A stretch of 64,000 bases of DNA from Macrosteles quadrilineatus (GCF_028750875.1 NW_026542595.1:79787386-79851385), one strand, 5' to 3'. Numbered from the stretch's first letter, positions 34,511 to 46,909 are shown. Made by a program: numbers and translations. Notes: a model not told the origin generated them from the sequence alone.

Positions 34511-35616
34511 ATGAGTGGAAGCGGTACGTATAACGATGCTATATCTGTTCTAAGAAGTGTCTATGTAAAACCTGTAAATGAAATTTATTCCAGACATAAA
34601 CTATCTGCACGTCAGCAGCAACCTGAGGAGACTATTGACCAATATCTTCAGGCTTTAAAATTATTAAGCAAAGACTGTCAGTTTAAAGCTCTCACAGCTG
34701 AAAAGAATAGGGATGATTATATCCGTGACACATTTATTGCTGGAATAAAATCTTCTGCAATTCGCCAGCGCTTACTAGAAAATGTTTCGTTGACAATAGA
34801 TCAGGCATTTAGTCAAGCCAGATCCCTAGAACTTGCACACGAGCAATCATTAGCTTTTCAATCTTTCCAATCTATAGTAAATGCAACTTCGTCCCAAGAA
34901 ACTCAAGCTTTCTTTTGCGGTAATCTAAGACATCCTAGGGTCAAATGTCCAGCTAAAAATACAATTTGTCATAACTGTGGTAAACAGGGGCATTTTGCTA
35001 AGGTCTGCAGGGCAGGTAAACTACAAACCAAGCAATTGGATAAATCTAAAGAAGTAATGAACTCTATTGATCTAGCAGCTTCGCCCGGTGGGTTAACAAA
35101 GAGTACAGTACAAGCCCTAGTTAATGGTAAATCTGTCTCTGCTTTGATAGATACGGGAAGCTCTCTAAGTTTTATAAACAAATCTACTGCTCTTAATTTA
35201 GGTATTTCTATAAAACTAGGTAGGGGTACTGTCTTAATGGCTACTACATCAATCACATCCGACATAACAGGTCAATGCAAAGTAAATCTTGTCATTCTTG
35301 ATCACTTTTACAAGCAAGTTAATCTTTCATTGTTACCAGATCTTAAGTTAATCTTTCATTGTTACCAGATCTTTGTGCAGATATAATTGTTGGCCATGAT
35401 ATTTTGAAAAACCATGCAATTATTAAAGTAGTCTTTGGTGGTGGCAACAAGTCACAACTAACCGTATGTAGCGTGGCAGCCTTATTATTTTCACTGCGAT
35501 ATATCAACTTGTTAGGCTATCATATATCAAACAAAACTATCAAGCCTGACCCCAGTCGACTAGATCCTTTGAAAAATTTAACTCCGCCCAGAGACACCTG
35601 TAGGAGGTATCACTGA
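34511..35616 (+). pseudogene. Gypsy Gag-protease with RT-tail, frameshifted by a 29-bp duplication
   Basis: The frame from ATG 34511 encodes a Gag core (SARQQQPEETIDQYLQALK-like segment near 34600-34660), then a degenerate first knuckle (one Cys pair lost) and an intact CCHC knuckle CHNCGKQGHFAKVC (from about 34966). An aspartic protease follows, with catalytic DTGSS (Asp codon 35150-35152). At 35316-35373 a 29-bp segment (aagttaatctttcattgtta...) is duplicated in tandem, which shifts the frame. The protease end continues in another frame (LPDLCADIIVGHDIL) to 35616. There the protein jumps directly to the last RT motif (LLGYHISNKTIKPDP) without the RT catalytic region. Gag normally packages element RNA, and the protease cuts the polyprotein. 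The copy is defective on two counts. Confidence 0.85.
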
Positions 35617-36593
35617 GGAGGACCCTTGGTATGTTTTCACATTATGCATCACTTATACCAGATTATGCTGCCAAAGTGATTCCACTTGCGCGTACTACAT
35701 TCCCTTTGTCCAAAGCATGGCTCCAGTCTTTCGAAACTATAAAAAAGTTAAATCATCGGATCTGTAGTAAGCTGCATTGACCCTAAAGCACAGTTCATTG
35801 TAGAAACTGATGCATCTGAGAGTACCATTGCTGCTACTTTGACTCAATCGAACCGTCCAGTCGCATTCTTCTCAAGGATACTTTCTCCAGCAGAACTGTC
35901 TTTACATTCAAGTGTCGAAAAAGAAGCACAAGCTATTGTGGAAAGACTGCGGAAATGGCGTCACTACTTGGTTGGTAAACATTTCAAGCTGATTACTGAC
36001 CAGAGGTCGGTTGCTTTTATGTTCGATAACAACCGTCATGGCAAAGTGAAAAATTAAAAGATAATGAGGTGGAAACTGGAATTGTGCTTTCATATGATAT
36101 TGTATACAGACCCGGTAAAGATAATATGGCTGCAGATGCCCTGACTAGAGTATGTTCTTCAATCCAAAATCAAGAAAAACTGTTGATTGATTTACATGCC
36201 AATCTATGTCACCCAGGTGTGACACGTTTGTACCACTGGGTTCGGAGTAAGAACTTGTCCTACTCGATTGATGAAATCAGACGAATAACAAACTCCTGCA
36301 ATGTGTGTGCTGCTGTGAAGCCTAGATTATTCAAACACAAAGGGATTTTGATAAAAGCCATTTCTGCATCTGAACGGTTGAATATCGATTTCAAAGACCC
36401 GCTGCCTTCATCAAGTCGAAACCGTTACTTGTTAGTAATAGTAGACGAGTTTTCACGATTACCTTTCGCTTTCCCGTGTTCAGACATGTCATCGTCAACA
36501 GTTAAGTCGAAACTAAAAACATTATTTTCTACTTTTGGGGTTCGTTATCTTTCCGGTATAACTTCCAAACTTCCATTCTTAATATCTAGTTGA
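35617..36593 (+). pseudogene. Gypsy RNase H and truncated integrase
   Basis: After a frameshift near 35617 the translation shows MFSHYASLIPDYAAK-like tether sequence. RNase H follows (TDASESTIAATL, Asp near 35807; FFSRILSPAELSLHSSVEKE; ITDQRS), broken by another frameshift near 36050. The next frame (36069-36593) begins with the family landmark DIVYRPGKDNMAADALTR. It then has the HHCC zinc-binding N-domain of integrase (LHANLCHPGV ... CNVC, near 36192-36312) and the start of the catalytic core (LNIDFKDPLP with the first Asp, VDEFSRLPF with the second Asp). The stop at 36591 removes the third catalytic residue (Glu). The normal role is removal of template RNA and insertion of the cDNA into chromosomes. 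Confidence 0.85.
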
Positions 36594-36652
36594 AAGTTTA
36601 CAAGGATATCGCAAACTGCAAACGATAAAAGTTAAGTTAAATAACAAGAAAA

Positions 36653-37481
36653 ATGAACCGTACAAGTAGAGATCGCTTTCGATCCATACTTCTAGCATGG
36701 GTACATACATTTCAAGAGGAGAAGAAGAAGGCAACTACATTAAGCAATAGAAGTTTTCTTATCAAATCCATCACAGCCAACGAGTCAATGAGCCAATGTG
36801 GAGGCTACCGACGACGCCGAGGATCTTTTTGGTATCGTACTTGACAGTGAGCAAGTAATATCAACCTTGAAGGTAAGACTTGAAGCCTTCAACACGAAAG
36901 CTATCAGTGATCATGCTAATAATTCAAATGGCCTTTCGTCCGAGCGAGTGTTGGAAAATCCACGCAGTTTAGTACAACTGCCTAAACTGATCCTTCCCAT
37001 GTTTGAAGGTAGCATTCTTAAATGGCAAGAGTTCTGGGACTCGTACAACTCTGCCATTCACTGTCAGCAATATTTAACTAAAGTAGATAAATTCAATTAT
37101 CTTAACTCCCTTTTGCATGGAGAGGCCAAACTATTCATTGCTGGTGTACTGTTAACTGCTGACAATTATGACGTTGCCATATCTTTGCTTCAAGACAGAT
37201 TTGCTAACAGACAACTCATAATCTATTCGCATTACAAAGCCTTGATGGATTTAAGTCCCTTAAAATTTAACGACTCTGGAAAATTAAGAAACTTATTTGT
37301 TATTATTGACAAGCACGTCAGGTGTCTACAAAACTTAGGCGAAGATACCAACTCAGATTTCTTCTTTTCTCTGATTATGAGGAAACTTCCTCTGGATATA
37401 GTTACAAAAGTAGAAGAAAACAATGTAGATAATATACTCTTGATGCTACTAAATTATAGTCAGAAATATAATCGTTGCTAG
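36653..37481 (+). pseudogene. BEL/Pao Gag (DUF1759-type)
   Basis: A first frame (36653-36844) holds the N-terminal part. A second (36798-37481, from a non-ATG codon) contains DAEDLFGIVLDSEQ, then LPKLILPMFEGSILKWQEFW, then FNYLNSLLHGEAK and the SHYKALMDLSPL and LIMRKLPLDIV segments. This order is characteristic of the BEL/Pao Gag core (Pfam DUF1759). One frameshift near 36800 separates the parts, and the frame ends at a TAG at 37479-37481, where the normal protein would continue into zinc knuckles and protease. The Gag forms the virus-like particle of the element. Confidence 0.85.
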
Positions 37482-38207
37482 AGAAAAGTCGCAACTGTTA
37501 TTAGGTTTGGGATCAACAAAAACTTCCATCTCACCATCAGAAAACGGAAACTACTTTTGTACCTCAGAAAAAGGTAATTTTTCAACTACACAGGCGCATC
37601 CATCGACCTAAAACAGTACTACGACCTGTATTTTCTGCAAAGACGCCCACTGGAACGACCAACGCCAGAAGTATAAAACTGTAGAAGAAAGAAAAGGTAA
37701 TGTTGTAAGGTAAGCAAACCTTGTGTATATTGTAAACAGAGGACAAACCATCATAGGAGTCTCTGTCCCAAACGATTCCCTCAAAACACTAAAAGTAATG
37801 AATCCTCTTCTGCTAACTCCACTTTTTCTAAAGAAACTTCCCTGATTTCAGCAAACGAAAATGCAATTTTACAAACTGCAAAAGTATACGTTGTGAATGA
37901 TGACTTAACTGAACCTGCTCGAGTTCTGTTTGACACCGGAAGTCAGAGGTCGTATATTTCAAAGAGTTTGGCTTTAAAACTTAAACTTGAGTCTAACAAT
38001 GCACAATTCTTATTAGTTTTTACCTTTGGTAATACAGAAGCTAAGACCATTGAAACCCAAACTGTTAATGCCGGTATTAAACTACTTGATGGAGTCTTAC
38101 TTAAGATTAACTGTAATGTCGTACCAGAAATTACCGGAAAACTACGGGGGAAAAAATTACGGAAAAAAAAATTACGGGGAAACCCCATTCGGAATAGAAC
38201 TGTCTAG
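37482..38207 (+). pseudogene. BEL/Pao zinc-knuckle region and aspartic protease (DUF1758-type)
   Basis: A first knuckle-like stretch near 37620-37680 reads CIFCKDAHWNDQR, with Arg where the last Cys is usual, followed by the family landmark KYKTVEERK. A second Cys/His cluster (CVYCKQRTNHHRSLC) lies near 37720-37770. The protease frame runs 37893-38207 and has VLFDTGSQRSYIS (catalytic Asp codon 37932-37934) and an ETQTVNAGI-like flap region. It then meets an A-rich, slippage-prone segment (38145-38180: gggaaaa/ttacggaaaa repeats) and stops. The expected GXXXLIG-type protease end and the whole RT are absent. Non-functional as read. Confidence 0.8.
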
Positions 38208-38330
38208 ATTTTCCAGTTTGAAGAAATTATTGCGAGACACTTTACCCCCTGAAAGTAAATTAGTGAAGAAGATTAGTTCAACTTTTGTGTTCCGTAGAAG
38301 TGTGGCTAAGCCATGAGACTGTACATAACA

Positions 38331-38602
38331 AATGTTTTATTTACATCTGATTAAGACAGATGTTTTGTTGTGATTGTAAATAAATTATTAACTTTTTGAA
38401 TGAAAACTAAACTGGATGAAACAAGTGATCACTTTATTCTTTTAACTTAAACTAAATTTTAGACATCAAACTAATCCAATTCTTAATTTATATTTACAAA
38501 CTACCTAGAAACTTAAAACTATACTTCTAACCTTACGCTTCCACAAATTAAACTTCTTACTGGACAAGAAAAATCTCAAACCTCAATCCAAATTTCGAAA
38601 AA
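38331..38602. other. AT-rich flank after the BEL fragment
   Basis: Contains a small inverted repeat (acatctga...aga/tgtt region near 38350-38365) and AATAAA-type motifs (38380). It could include part of an LTR but no second copy was found. Confidence 0.35.
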
Positions 38603-38722
38603 AAAACTCAATGTTATTTAAATGGGATTCATTACCTCACCGAGTGAGTTTTTTTTCTTCAATTTTACATCACTCTAGAAGTAAAGAAATTGTATACATC
38701 ACCCTTGGGATAGGGATTTCGT
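38603..38722. repeat. 115-120-bp direct repeat, copy 1 (partner 39300-39415)
   Basis: ctcaatgttatttaaatggg and ccttgggataggga-like phrases are shared with 39300-39415 in the same orientation, about 697 bp apart. The pair could flank a small element (38723-39299) that contains the phrase cgagacgaagtcga. Confidence 0.8.
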
Positions 38723-38754
38723 ATATAGGCCCAAAAATGAGGGTTTTCCGGTTT

Positions 38755-38845
38755 GAGATGGTTTTTAAACCACTTATCATTTTATTTCATTAATAACATA
38801 TTAAAAGGTGGTACGGAAGTAATTATTGGTCCATCATTTATTTCC
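38755..38845. repeat. Dispersed repeat related to 20925-20995
   Basis: Shares phrases around aaaccacttatcattttatttc and attggtccatcat with 20925-20995. Same orientation, moderately diverged. Confidence 0.6.
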
Positions 38846-39299
38846 AAAATAGTATATTTCGTACCTCGGGTAGAAAATGAGGTTTTGACTGTTCGACGTG
38901 AAGTCCGAGACGAAGTCGAAAACTTAAAACGATCGAGAGCTGAAAACCCATTTCGGTCGGCGGACAGTTGATTTTGCGGTCCTAGGGATGTAAAACCTGC
39001 TCGGTCCCCAAATAAGAATGACAGCTGGCATGGCCAGTAAAAGGTTACTTTCAGCCACCAATTGATGTATGTAAAACAGCTAAAAAATTTATAGAAGATT
39101 TCACCTGACCCGACAGTATACAGGAGGTTACGAACTATATTTTTCATTATCCATTTCACTCCTCTTCTAACAGTAACGTTAATTTACAAACAAAAGCTAG
39201 GTTCGGAAAATTCTTCAAAACGTAACAATAAAATTCAAGCGCACAGCTGATTTCTAGCGTTGAACGTCGTTGGCTCCATAGAGGTATATTTTTTAAGTT

Positions 39300-39415
39300 A
39301 AGCACTCAATGTTATTTAAATGGGATTCCTTACCTCACCGATTGAGTTTTTTTCGACTTAACATCACTCGAGAAGTAAAGAAGTTGTATACATCACGCTT
39401 GGGATAGGGAAGTTT
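39300..39415. repeat. 115-120-bp direct repeat, copy 2
   Basis: Direct partner of 38603-38722. Confidence 0.8.
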
Positions 39416-41164
39416 AACATGGCGGGTTAGGTAAAATCTTTAACCCAATCAAAACTTTGAATTAAACCCATAACTATTGTAGTCTATAGATAGCTGGCCC
39501 AAAAACTTACAAGTGCTTAAACGATGTTTTTACATTACAAATATATGTATATTATCCCAGCTCCTATCTGTCATAATCCTAAATGTTATGCCACACTGGG
39601 TTATCGGCAAGTTATTATACGTAAAGTCCTAAAACCATAATTATTCTCATTTCATACGTTCATCTTATCTTGACGCTCAGTTTCATCTGCATCTTAGTTA
39701 ATTGTTCATGATAATTATATTGCTCATTAAATTGTAACTGCTTTGTTCCTAAATTCGTTAGAATATCTGTTCCAAACTTGACCTAGCGTTCACTCTATAT
39801 TTCTAGTAACTACTCAAAAGTTTTAGGTGATTTTTCAGAGGTTGCGTGTGCTTTTAATGACTGACGCTCCACGCGAAAGCAGGATAACACTTCATCAGCC
39901 GTCAAATCATCTGCTTCAACAATCTTGAGGCTTAACTCACCTGCTGAGGTAAAATAACCTTTGATTTAATATTAATATTATCTACTCGACCCATCTATGA
40001 ACAAATTACTCAAATAATTGTGTGGAATAATACAATAGACTGTATGTATTTTAAATACTACATCTTTGTAACTTTTGAAGAGTTCAAATCAACCTACCAA
40101 AGATCAATACTACCTAAAATATTGTTTTGTAAATACTCGCATATCAAAGTTAAACCTTTTGATTACTAAATAACTGTACGAAAAACCACGTAGAGCGACG
40201 ATATGACCCTCACATTATACTTTTTATTAGAATACAACTCTACATATCATTTAACAGAGATCTTTAGCCGAATAAAGATAATCTTTGTAAGAGTATTAAT
40301 CCAAATCCGTTTAGGAGTATTTGAATATTTATTTGTTTCTTGGAAGTTAATAGACTCAGAAACAATTGTAATGTGTGCCATTAAAGTTGAAATACACATG
40401 TAAGATTTAATACACAACGTTTTTAAAATATATAATCTTTTTAACCAATATAGGTGTTTACTCATGGGTCCAAACGTTTTCTTATATCCTTTTATACAAT
40501 AAAATTATTCTATAACAAGACTTTAATATTCTACCTGTTTATGTTGCGCAAAACTGCTAAATGTGTTAAACTGTCATAGTACATATTATAATTAATCAAA
40601 GTCATTCTTTTCAATTGATTGCCCTTTTTTTATACCATGTTACTATTGGTTATTCAAACTTAATGTTATAATAAAAAGTCCGCGTAAAAAGCTTTTGATT
40701 TTGAATGTTTTGAGTGTAGCTTTTTCATGTAGTTTTATTTAACGTCCCAACTTGAGTAAAGGCTACAACAAAACATCGCATAGCTTAGTTCGAAATATCG
40801 AAACACAATTTAAGTTATCTATCACATTTTGAATACCGATTATTCATTAATACAACTACTACTAATCGCAATACGGTAAAATAAATGCAAATAATTGAGT
40901 GAGACTTTTAGTCTCTATTTACTCTGAACGATGAAATCAATTTTTATTTTATTTTAGTAAGACTTATTAAAAGTCCCCATGGCTCATGACATGTTTTCTA
41001 AAAAAAAAATATCATGAAAAATTGTAATTCTAGGATTCACAAACTCATCTATGTTAACCAGTTGGCTGTCAAAACGACGTTCAAAGAATGAAATAGATTG
41101 TTTTAGATGTACCATTGACTTTTGATTCAAGTCGACTTCTCATTCTATTGAAAGATATGAAGCA
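39416..41164. other. Non-genic AT-rich stretch
   Basis: Short open frames exist on both strands (for example 40203-40403) but I see no motif, codon bias or splice context that would support a gene. Confidence 0.5.
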
Positions 41165-41300
41165 TGTTTTGACCATCGAGGTAGACTTCTGGAGTGATCG
41201 CGCCCGTGTTGAAGCGAACCGTTTTTCGGTCCGGCCGCGAGTAGCTGTGAGCAGCCCGTAGTAGGCAAGAACGCCAGCGCTAAGATGGGCGGGATAGGGA
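41165..41300 (-). repeat. Inverted repeat copy 1 (partner 43150-43245)
   Basis: A 30-bp stretch starting at accatcgaggtagacttctg is exactly inverted at 43208-43240, and diverged similarity continues for about 100 bp (cgttcttgccta on the opposite strand near 41270). It is GC-richer than its flanks. It may be one copy of a short dispersed repeat or a terminus of a 2.1-kb unit. Confidence 0.7.
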
Positions 41301-41344
41301 AAATCGCGACGCGCGCCTACTTTTATTTTGTTTCCAGACGACAT

Positions 41345-43084
41345 GATTTTTTTAGGACAAATGAACGATTGAATTGTATTCTCTAATAGATTGTGGTTCT
41401 TTCGGAATTAATTTCATTCTTACTTTCACATCAGGTATATTTTTAAAACACGATTAACTTCAACTTTTAGTGTAATTTTCTTGTCAGTGACATGTTTTAT
41501 TTTATTTTATTAAAAACAAATTGGAATATTTCCCTAACACATTTGTATAATATTTTTTAACATTTTTTGGCTTTTGAAATAAATTTGGATAGAGGGTCAT
41601 AACAGTCCAATTACTGTAATAATTAGAGATTGGTCTCATGTTTATAAATTAAAATGAAATAAAAGGCAATAAGAACACTTTCAACGAATCAAAATAATTT
41701 ATTATTATTAAATATACATTATCTATTTGAACTCAAATAAGATAAAAAACATTATATACAAACAAACACCTTAATAACATTTATGTCTAGATTTTTAGAT
41801 CTTAAATCCTAAACATTTCTAAACAAAATCAGTTTGGTTAATTTTTGTCTTAACCCAAGATTAGGCAAGTTGGAAGCACTTGTAGCTTCCCTGGCTTTGT
41901 GATGGCCAATTACCTTTAAAAATAAACTACCAATTGCTTTAATTAGCATTACTCGATGGTTTACTTCGTCTAAACCATTTGCTGGGTGGTTTTTAGAAAT
42001 CAAATCTTTGAAATGACTACTAGTCTGAATGAGTACTTTTTGGGTGTTCAAGTTACGATCCGACTGAATGTCAACCAACTGTTGTAATGGTCAAAATTTG
42101 CTATTAACGCTTATTATTTCCAATCTACTATAATTTAAATTAAGTAAATAGGAATTTGTTTCAAAAACACTTGAAATATTATTCAAGACATTAAACCTAT
42201 AATTTTTAACAATATATCCGAAAACTTTGTATTTATTTACCTGTGGAATCCGATGGTCGTCCCCTTTGCTTGCCTATTTGTACAATTAATAGCTGCACAG
42301 GATGGAACATTGGGAAATTTTAAAACTGAAAGTCCAGTGCATTAAAATATCAACAAACGATGGCAGAGATGATAAGACGCCCAACTCAAGTGTGCGCTGC
42401 TCGTAAACAAACAAAAAAACATCTCGATCCTATCAATGCCTGGCAGTGCTACCACTGCATTCACGAAAAATCCCAGATTTCGGGTTGTCATTCATGAAAT
42501 TTACCCGTTAAAATCTCCAAATATTCTTCTTGTTTTTAAAGTATGGCAAATAATCAATTTGATTTGAATGAACATTGGTCGTTTGTATAGCTGAAAACAA
42601 ATTTATAAATTTAATCTTAAACTTGATTGTTAATTTTACTCCTAAAGTACGTGTGGAAAAGAAAGTATGTATTTTCGATAAGATCCTATACAAATACTTA
42701 TTAATAAACGTTCTAGATTGTTTTCTGAAAATGCATATCGACAAAGCTACACAACCGGGACCGGGTACTCCGGGAGTGGCAGCGCGGTGGCGGCGCGGTA
42801 CCGTCCCACGCTCGTTTCCAAACGATTTAATAATGACGCAATCATTTTATCACAAATTGGTTGATTTGAAAGTTAAGATCAACTCATTGGCTACAACTTT
42901 CCCGCTAGAAGTTTGTTTGTAACCCAAAAATAAAAATTTTCCTCCCTTAGTGACTTTTCCATGTCAGTCTCTGGTAAGTCTTCTATATTTTCAATTATTA
43001 AAATTCGAAATAATTGTTACAATAAAAGATATTTATACTGTCAGAATCCGATGTTTATGTAGATTAAGAATATATAAGTTTTAT
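41345..43084. other. Non-genic stretch
   Basis: Contains a small GC-rich patch at 42760-42815 (gccgcg/cggcgcggtaccg-type sequence), with AT-rich DNA otherwise. No gene recognised. Confidence 0.45.
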
Positions 43085-43149
43085 TTGACTGGAGCTTTTC
43101 CGTTGAGCTACAACAGCGAGTAAACTGCAGCGCGCACGATACTGAAATA

Positions 43150-43245
43150 CGCCCGAATTCGTTCTTGCCTACCACCGCTTTCCAGCACGGACCGTTTTTG
43201 TCCCATTTAGCGATCACTCCAGAAGTCTACCTCGATGGTTTTGAC
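43150..43245 (+). repeat. Inverted repeat copy 2 (partner 41165-41300)
   Basis: Contains cgttcttgcctacc and gcgatcactccagaagtcta, the inverted equivalents of the 41.2-kb copy. Confidence 0.7.
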
Positions 43246-45749
43246 ACGCGTGTAACGCTTCACTAAATGCTATTATCTCAGATAAATTTATTGAGTACGT
43301 CTCACGCTTTGCGTATTACACAATAGAAAGATAACTATTAAGAAAAAGTTACTTGTAGTTATTTCTTAGTTAGGTAATGATAATAGAACAATTTTGAAAT
43401 ATCAATGCAAAAATGCATTGACATAAATATACCTTATCATGACTGTCTCCAGCTGATACACAAGATGATTTTTTTAGCAAGTGATTGTTTGGAATTTCTA
43501 TAAAAGAAGTATTTTTACGTACACATAATAAATATTAATAGTAAGTATACTTTAAGGTTAAGATTTGTATTTTGTTAGGAAAAATTGAAAAGTATGAAAC
43601 TTTCTCCCTAGCCTATATGATTTTTCATCGTTATCAGTTGAAGACAAAATCACACTGTATGTTTTGGTCCATTACCGGTTTGACTGCGTTAGTATACTTA
43701 TTTTCTTTCTTGATTTTACTAAATTGCTTTTGAGCTTAATGCGAACAAAAACATAGAAGGACTTGTATTACAGCCAAAGGGTAAATCTCTAAAAAAATTA
43801 GAGTATATCTATCCTAAAATTAAAATAATCCTTTCAATCGATACTTGTGCACTTAAACGTGTTTGGTCATGAAACACTAAAAAAACCATAATCTTTGCAA
43901 TAGGATAAGTCATCTAGCAGTGTTGGCACACAGACAAAATTTTTGGCAGACAATTGTATTCATGGAGATAAATCTTGACTATGAGTTCATAATAAATCGC
44001 TAACCAACAATATAAAAAATCTTCAATAACACGAACGTGATTCTTTACCAACCCAGACTATTCAATCAACTATAGCAGATTATGAATGATAATATCAACC
44101 ATTGTTATCAGGACTGATGCTTAATCCGGTCTGAAAGCGGTCATCTTCTCGAAGGGAGGCTACATTGTGCGTCAGTCAGGATGGAAGATAAGGAAATTAT
44201 TACCAGTTAATTGAAAAGGGGACGCGAATTAAACATATTGAAGTAGGGGGAGGATAATGCGATACAGAGATAAGGCAGAGACACCACGCACCACGGGGAG
44301 TGTGGTACCACAACCGGAGCTGTGGTTAGATCATGTTGATGTAGCATCGAATAAATAATACAAAGTGCAATCGGCAATAGCCAGAAACTGACAAAAGTGT
44401 AAGGATTACGATAAGATATTTTGGTAGTGTCACAAGTTAAATATGAAAATATAACACAGCAACCCATAAAACAAATAATTAATGAAACTCTTAATACTTT
44501 TGTGGACATCCAGAATACGCGAAAAGGGATTTTTATTTAATGCACTGCCAAGACCAATATATAAGCAAATGATAAATATAAATCTTTGGTAAGTAGTTTC
44601 GTTGCATTGTTAAGAAACATAGCATTTGGTGATACCTAGAAAGTCCAACAGAGTGTTCTGCGTGCGAGTCGAGCGGTGGAGCTCTGGGTGGTCAGATTTA
44701 CAAGCTCTTCCCTCAAACGAGAATTATACTACTGTATCAGACACATTGGTACATAATCTTTGTAAATTTTATTCATAGCTTTATATTAATCCATTGTAGT
44801 TATTTATAAAAATCATCGTCTGAAAATATTGTATATAGCTTATACTGTAATTTTGTTTTGTCATACACATTGCTTTGTATCATAATTTTTGTATATGTTT
44901 TAAGTTAGTTATATTGACATGAGCTACTTTGTAAAACAGTTCTTGTACTGAAAGACGCTCGTAAATAAAGGAATTTTTATTTATTTATAATAAGATGTTC
45001 CGGTTTGATTCTAAAAACCATATTTACATAAGCATATTATTTCATGTTTCCTATTAATTTTCTTCTCCTCGCCAGTTCTTTTCCTAACCAGGCAGGAAAT
45101 ATACTTCCGTGCTAAATTGAACTTTTTAAGTAAGAAAATAAGAACAAATGATATGAATCAGTTAAAATATATAAGTTATATTAAATGTTGAATCACTTGT
45201 ATTTATTATGAATTTACTACACGTGTTAATAAATCAATGTATTTAAACCTAAACAATATTTACATAATATATAGGCTACTCTTATAAAGATTGGTTATAA
45301 GATTTTCTTATTAGATAAGGATTAACAGATCTCTTTATTGCCCTTGAGGATTAAACAATGCTCATAATAATCGATTATAATAAGACACGATCAAGAAACA
45401 CTCTTGAAAAAATCTGTATAATACAATAAGAGCAAAATAAAATGTAAAGTCTGATCGATTACAAATATTCCAGTGCATACACCCGTCAAAACGCTATACC
45501 CATATTTCAAAACTGCATTCACAAATAGAAAACATTATTATATGTAACGTATTATATGTACATGAAACATGTATATAACTATATGTAGTTTATTACATTT
45601 GATTTTGGGAAGTTCATCGATCCATAAAAAAATTTGTTCACGCTCGTCATCGTGGTGATCATTTTTTTATTTTAGAAATTCTTTCAGATTTTTATCTTAC
45701 ACAACATGATAGCACAAACCACTCGTTGGCGATACGTCAATTTTAATCT
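43246..45749. other. Non-genic stretch, possible LINE 3' end near 44990
   Basis: The segment 44650-44990 ends with ctcgtaaataaaggaattttt and short ttat repeats, which resembles a non-LTR element 3' end, but no coding remnant was recognised. The rest is AT-rich without features. Confidence 0.35.
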
Positions 45750-45965
45750 TAAAGGATTTTGGGGTCCCTCCTAACATGATCTCCAGCAAATGCGAAGCTC
45801 CTCATCTTACTGGGAAATGACCTCAATACACTGAGTGAAGGGAGGTGAAATTCGATAAAACGTCCGGTGTCCCCTAGCAGTCAATCTATCAACATGACAA
45901 CCCCGCTGATACTTTTCATTACCAAGCTCTCCGGTGGAAGGGGGGGCATCAATATCACTTGGGAC
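45750..45965. repeat. Diverged dispersed repeat, copy 1 (partner 47165-47370)
   Basis: Shared landmarks in the same order: gataaaacgt, then gtgtcccc/ctgtcccc, ctatca, and ctgatacttttcatta. Strongly diverged, non-coding. Confidence 0.5.
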
Positions 45966-46909
45966 CTCATTCTTGCTGGAACTCCCCCAACCATCTTCTT
46001 TATTTTACTAAACTTATTGTGACCTGAGACGATATTGTGGGGTATGTCATTTGGTAATGGTCCAGCTTACCCATTGTTGTAGTACTCGGATCAGGATACT
46101 ATTGTGGATGTGGGTATAGGGGTAGAACTTTAATATCTAAAACATGTCAGTTGATCAAGGTTTTCATTCGTAAAAGTAATAAAACAATATTTAAACCTAA
46201 CGCTCTCTTCAAGACTTAATTATTTTAATAGCTTTAAAATAAGAAAAACCATACTAGTTCTGGCCATTACATTTTCTCAAAACTCAAAACTCAAAACTTA
46301 TAATCCAACTGGGTTTTCTCCTTTAAATAAAACAATATCTAAATAGATCTGATATAAATTTAATTAGGTGAAAAGACTGCCCTGCACACATTCAATGCAG
46401 GGAAATTAAAGGTGAAAGCCAGTGGCATTCAAAAAAGGAAAACAAGGGCAAAAACTGTAAGACATTTATTGATAATTTTGCAACAATACATGTCTTATAA
46501 ATCTTGTCATAAAATAAAAGTCACATAAAAGTATGAAAATAAATGCCTTACATCAAATAAAAAAGCATACAGGAATTTCAAGGAAAAAGTTGAAGTTTTT
46601 TAATTGAAAACCTCAATAAATAAAAGTTATATAAATAGAATAATAAGAACCAAGTCATTTCAAACCAATGAACAAATCTCATGCAAATTTGGTTGAATCT
46701 AAATAAGTATTAAAATATACCTCAAGGCTATAAAAGGCAGCATATAACATTTCTTCAAATATATTCATGTTTACATGCTGGGCAGACAAGGACAAACAGA
46801 GTTTAGGTGCCTATATTGATGGGTTGCACACGCTGTAAGGGAAAGCTATCCAAACTTATTACATGTTAAGGGGATCGAACCTGGCTCTCCCACACTTAAG
46901 TCCGATATG

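Larger units (their letters stand above)
34400..36593 (+). mobile_element. Ty3/Gypsy LTR retrotransposon, internally deleted
   Basis: The order is Gag with zinc knuckle, aspartic protease, a short RT tail, RNase H, and the N-terminal integrase domains. Most of the reverse transcriptase, including its active site, and the last part of the integrase are missing. No LTRs were identified. A BEL/Pao fragment follows within about 60 bp in the same orientation. Confidence 0.85.
36653..38330 (+). mobile_element. BEL/Pao LTR retrotransposon fragment, internally deleted
   Basis: Gag of the BEL type (DUF1759-like) is followed by zinc-knuckle remnants and a BEL-type protease (DUF1758-like), after which RT, RNase H and most of integrase are missing. 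A short segment (ELSRFSSLKKLLRDT, near 38195-38240) resembles the start of the BEL integrase region. No LTRs were found. It begins about 60 bp after the end of the Gypsy element in the same orientation. Confidence 0.8.

Noticed and set aside
34400..38330. Flanking LTRs for the Gypsy or BEL elements
   Set aside because: I looked for matching direct repeats upstream of 34511 and downstream of 38212 and found none that I could support.
38782..39159. A 125-codon minus-strand open frame
   Set aside because: It lies in a dispersed-repeat region flanked by direct repeats and has no recognisable domain.
41081..41344. An 87-codon minus-strand frame
   Set aside because: It overlaps the dispersed inverted repeat at 41165-41300 and is not conserved as a frame in the partner copy at 43.2 kb.
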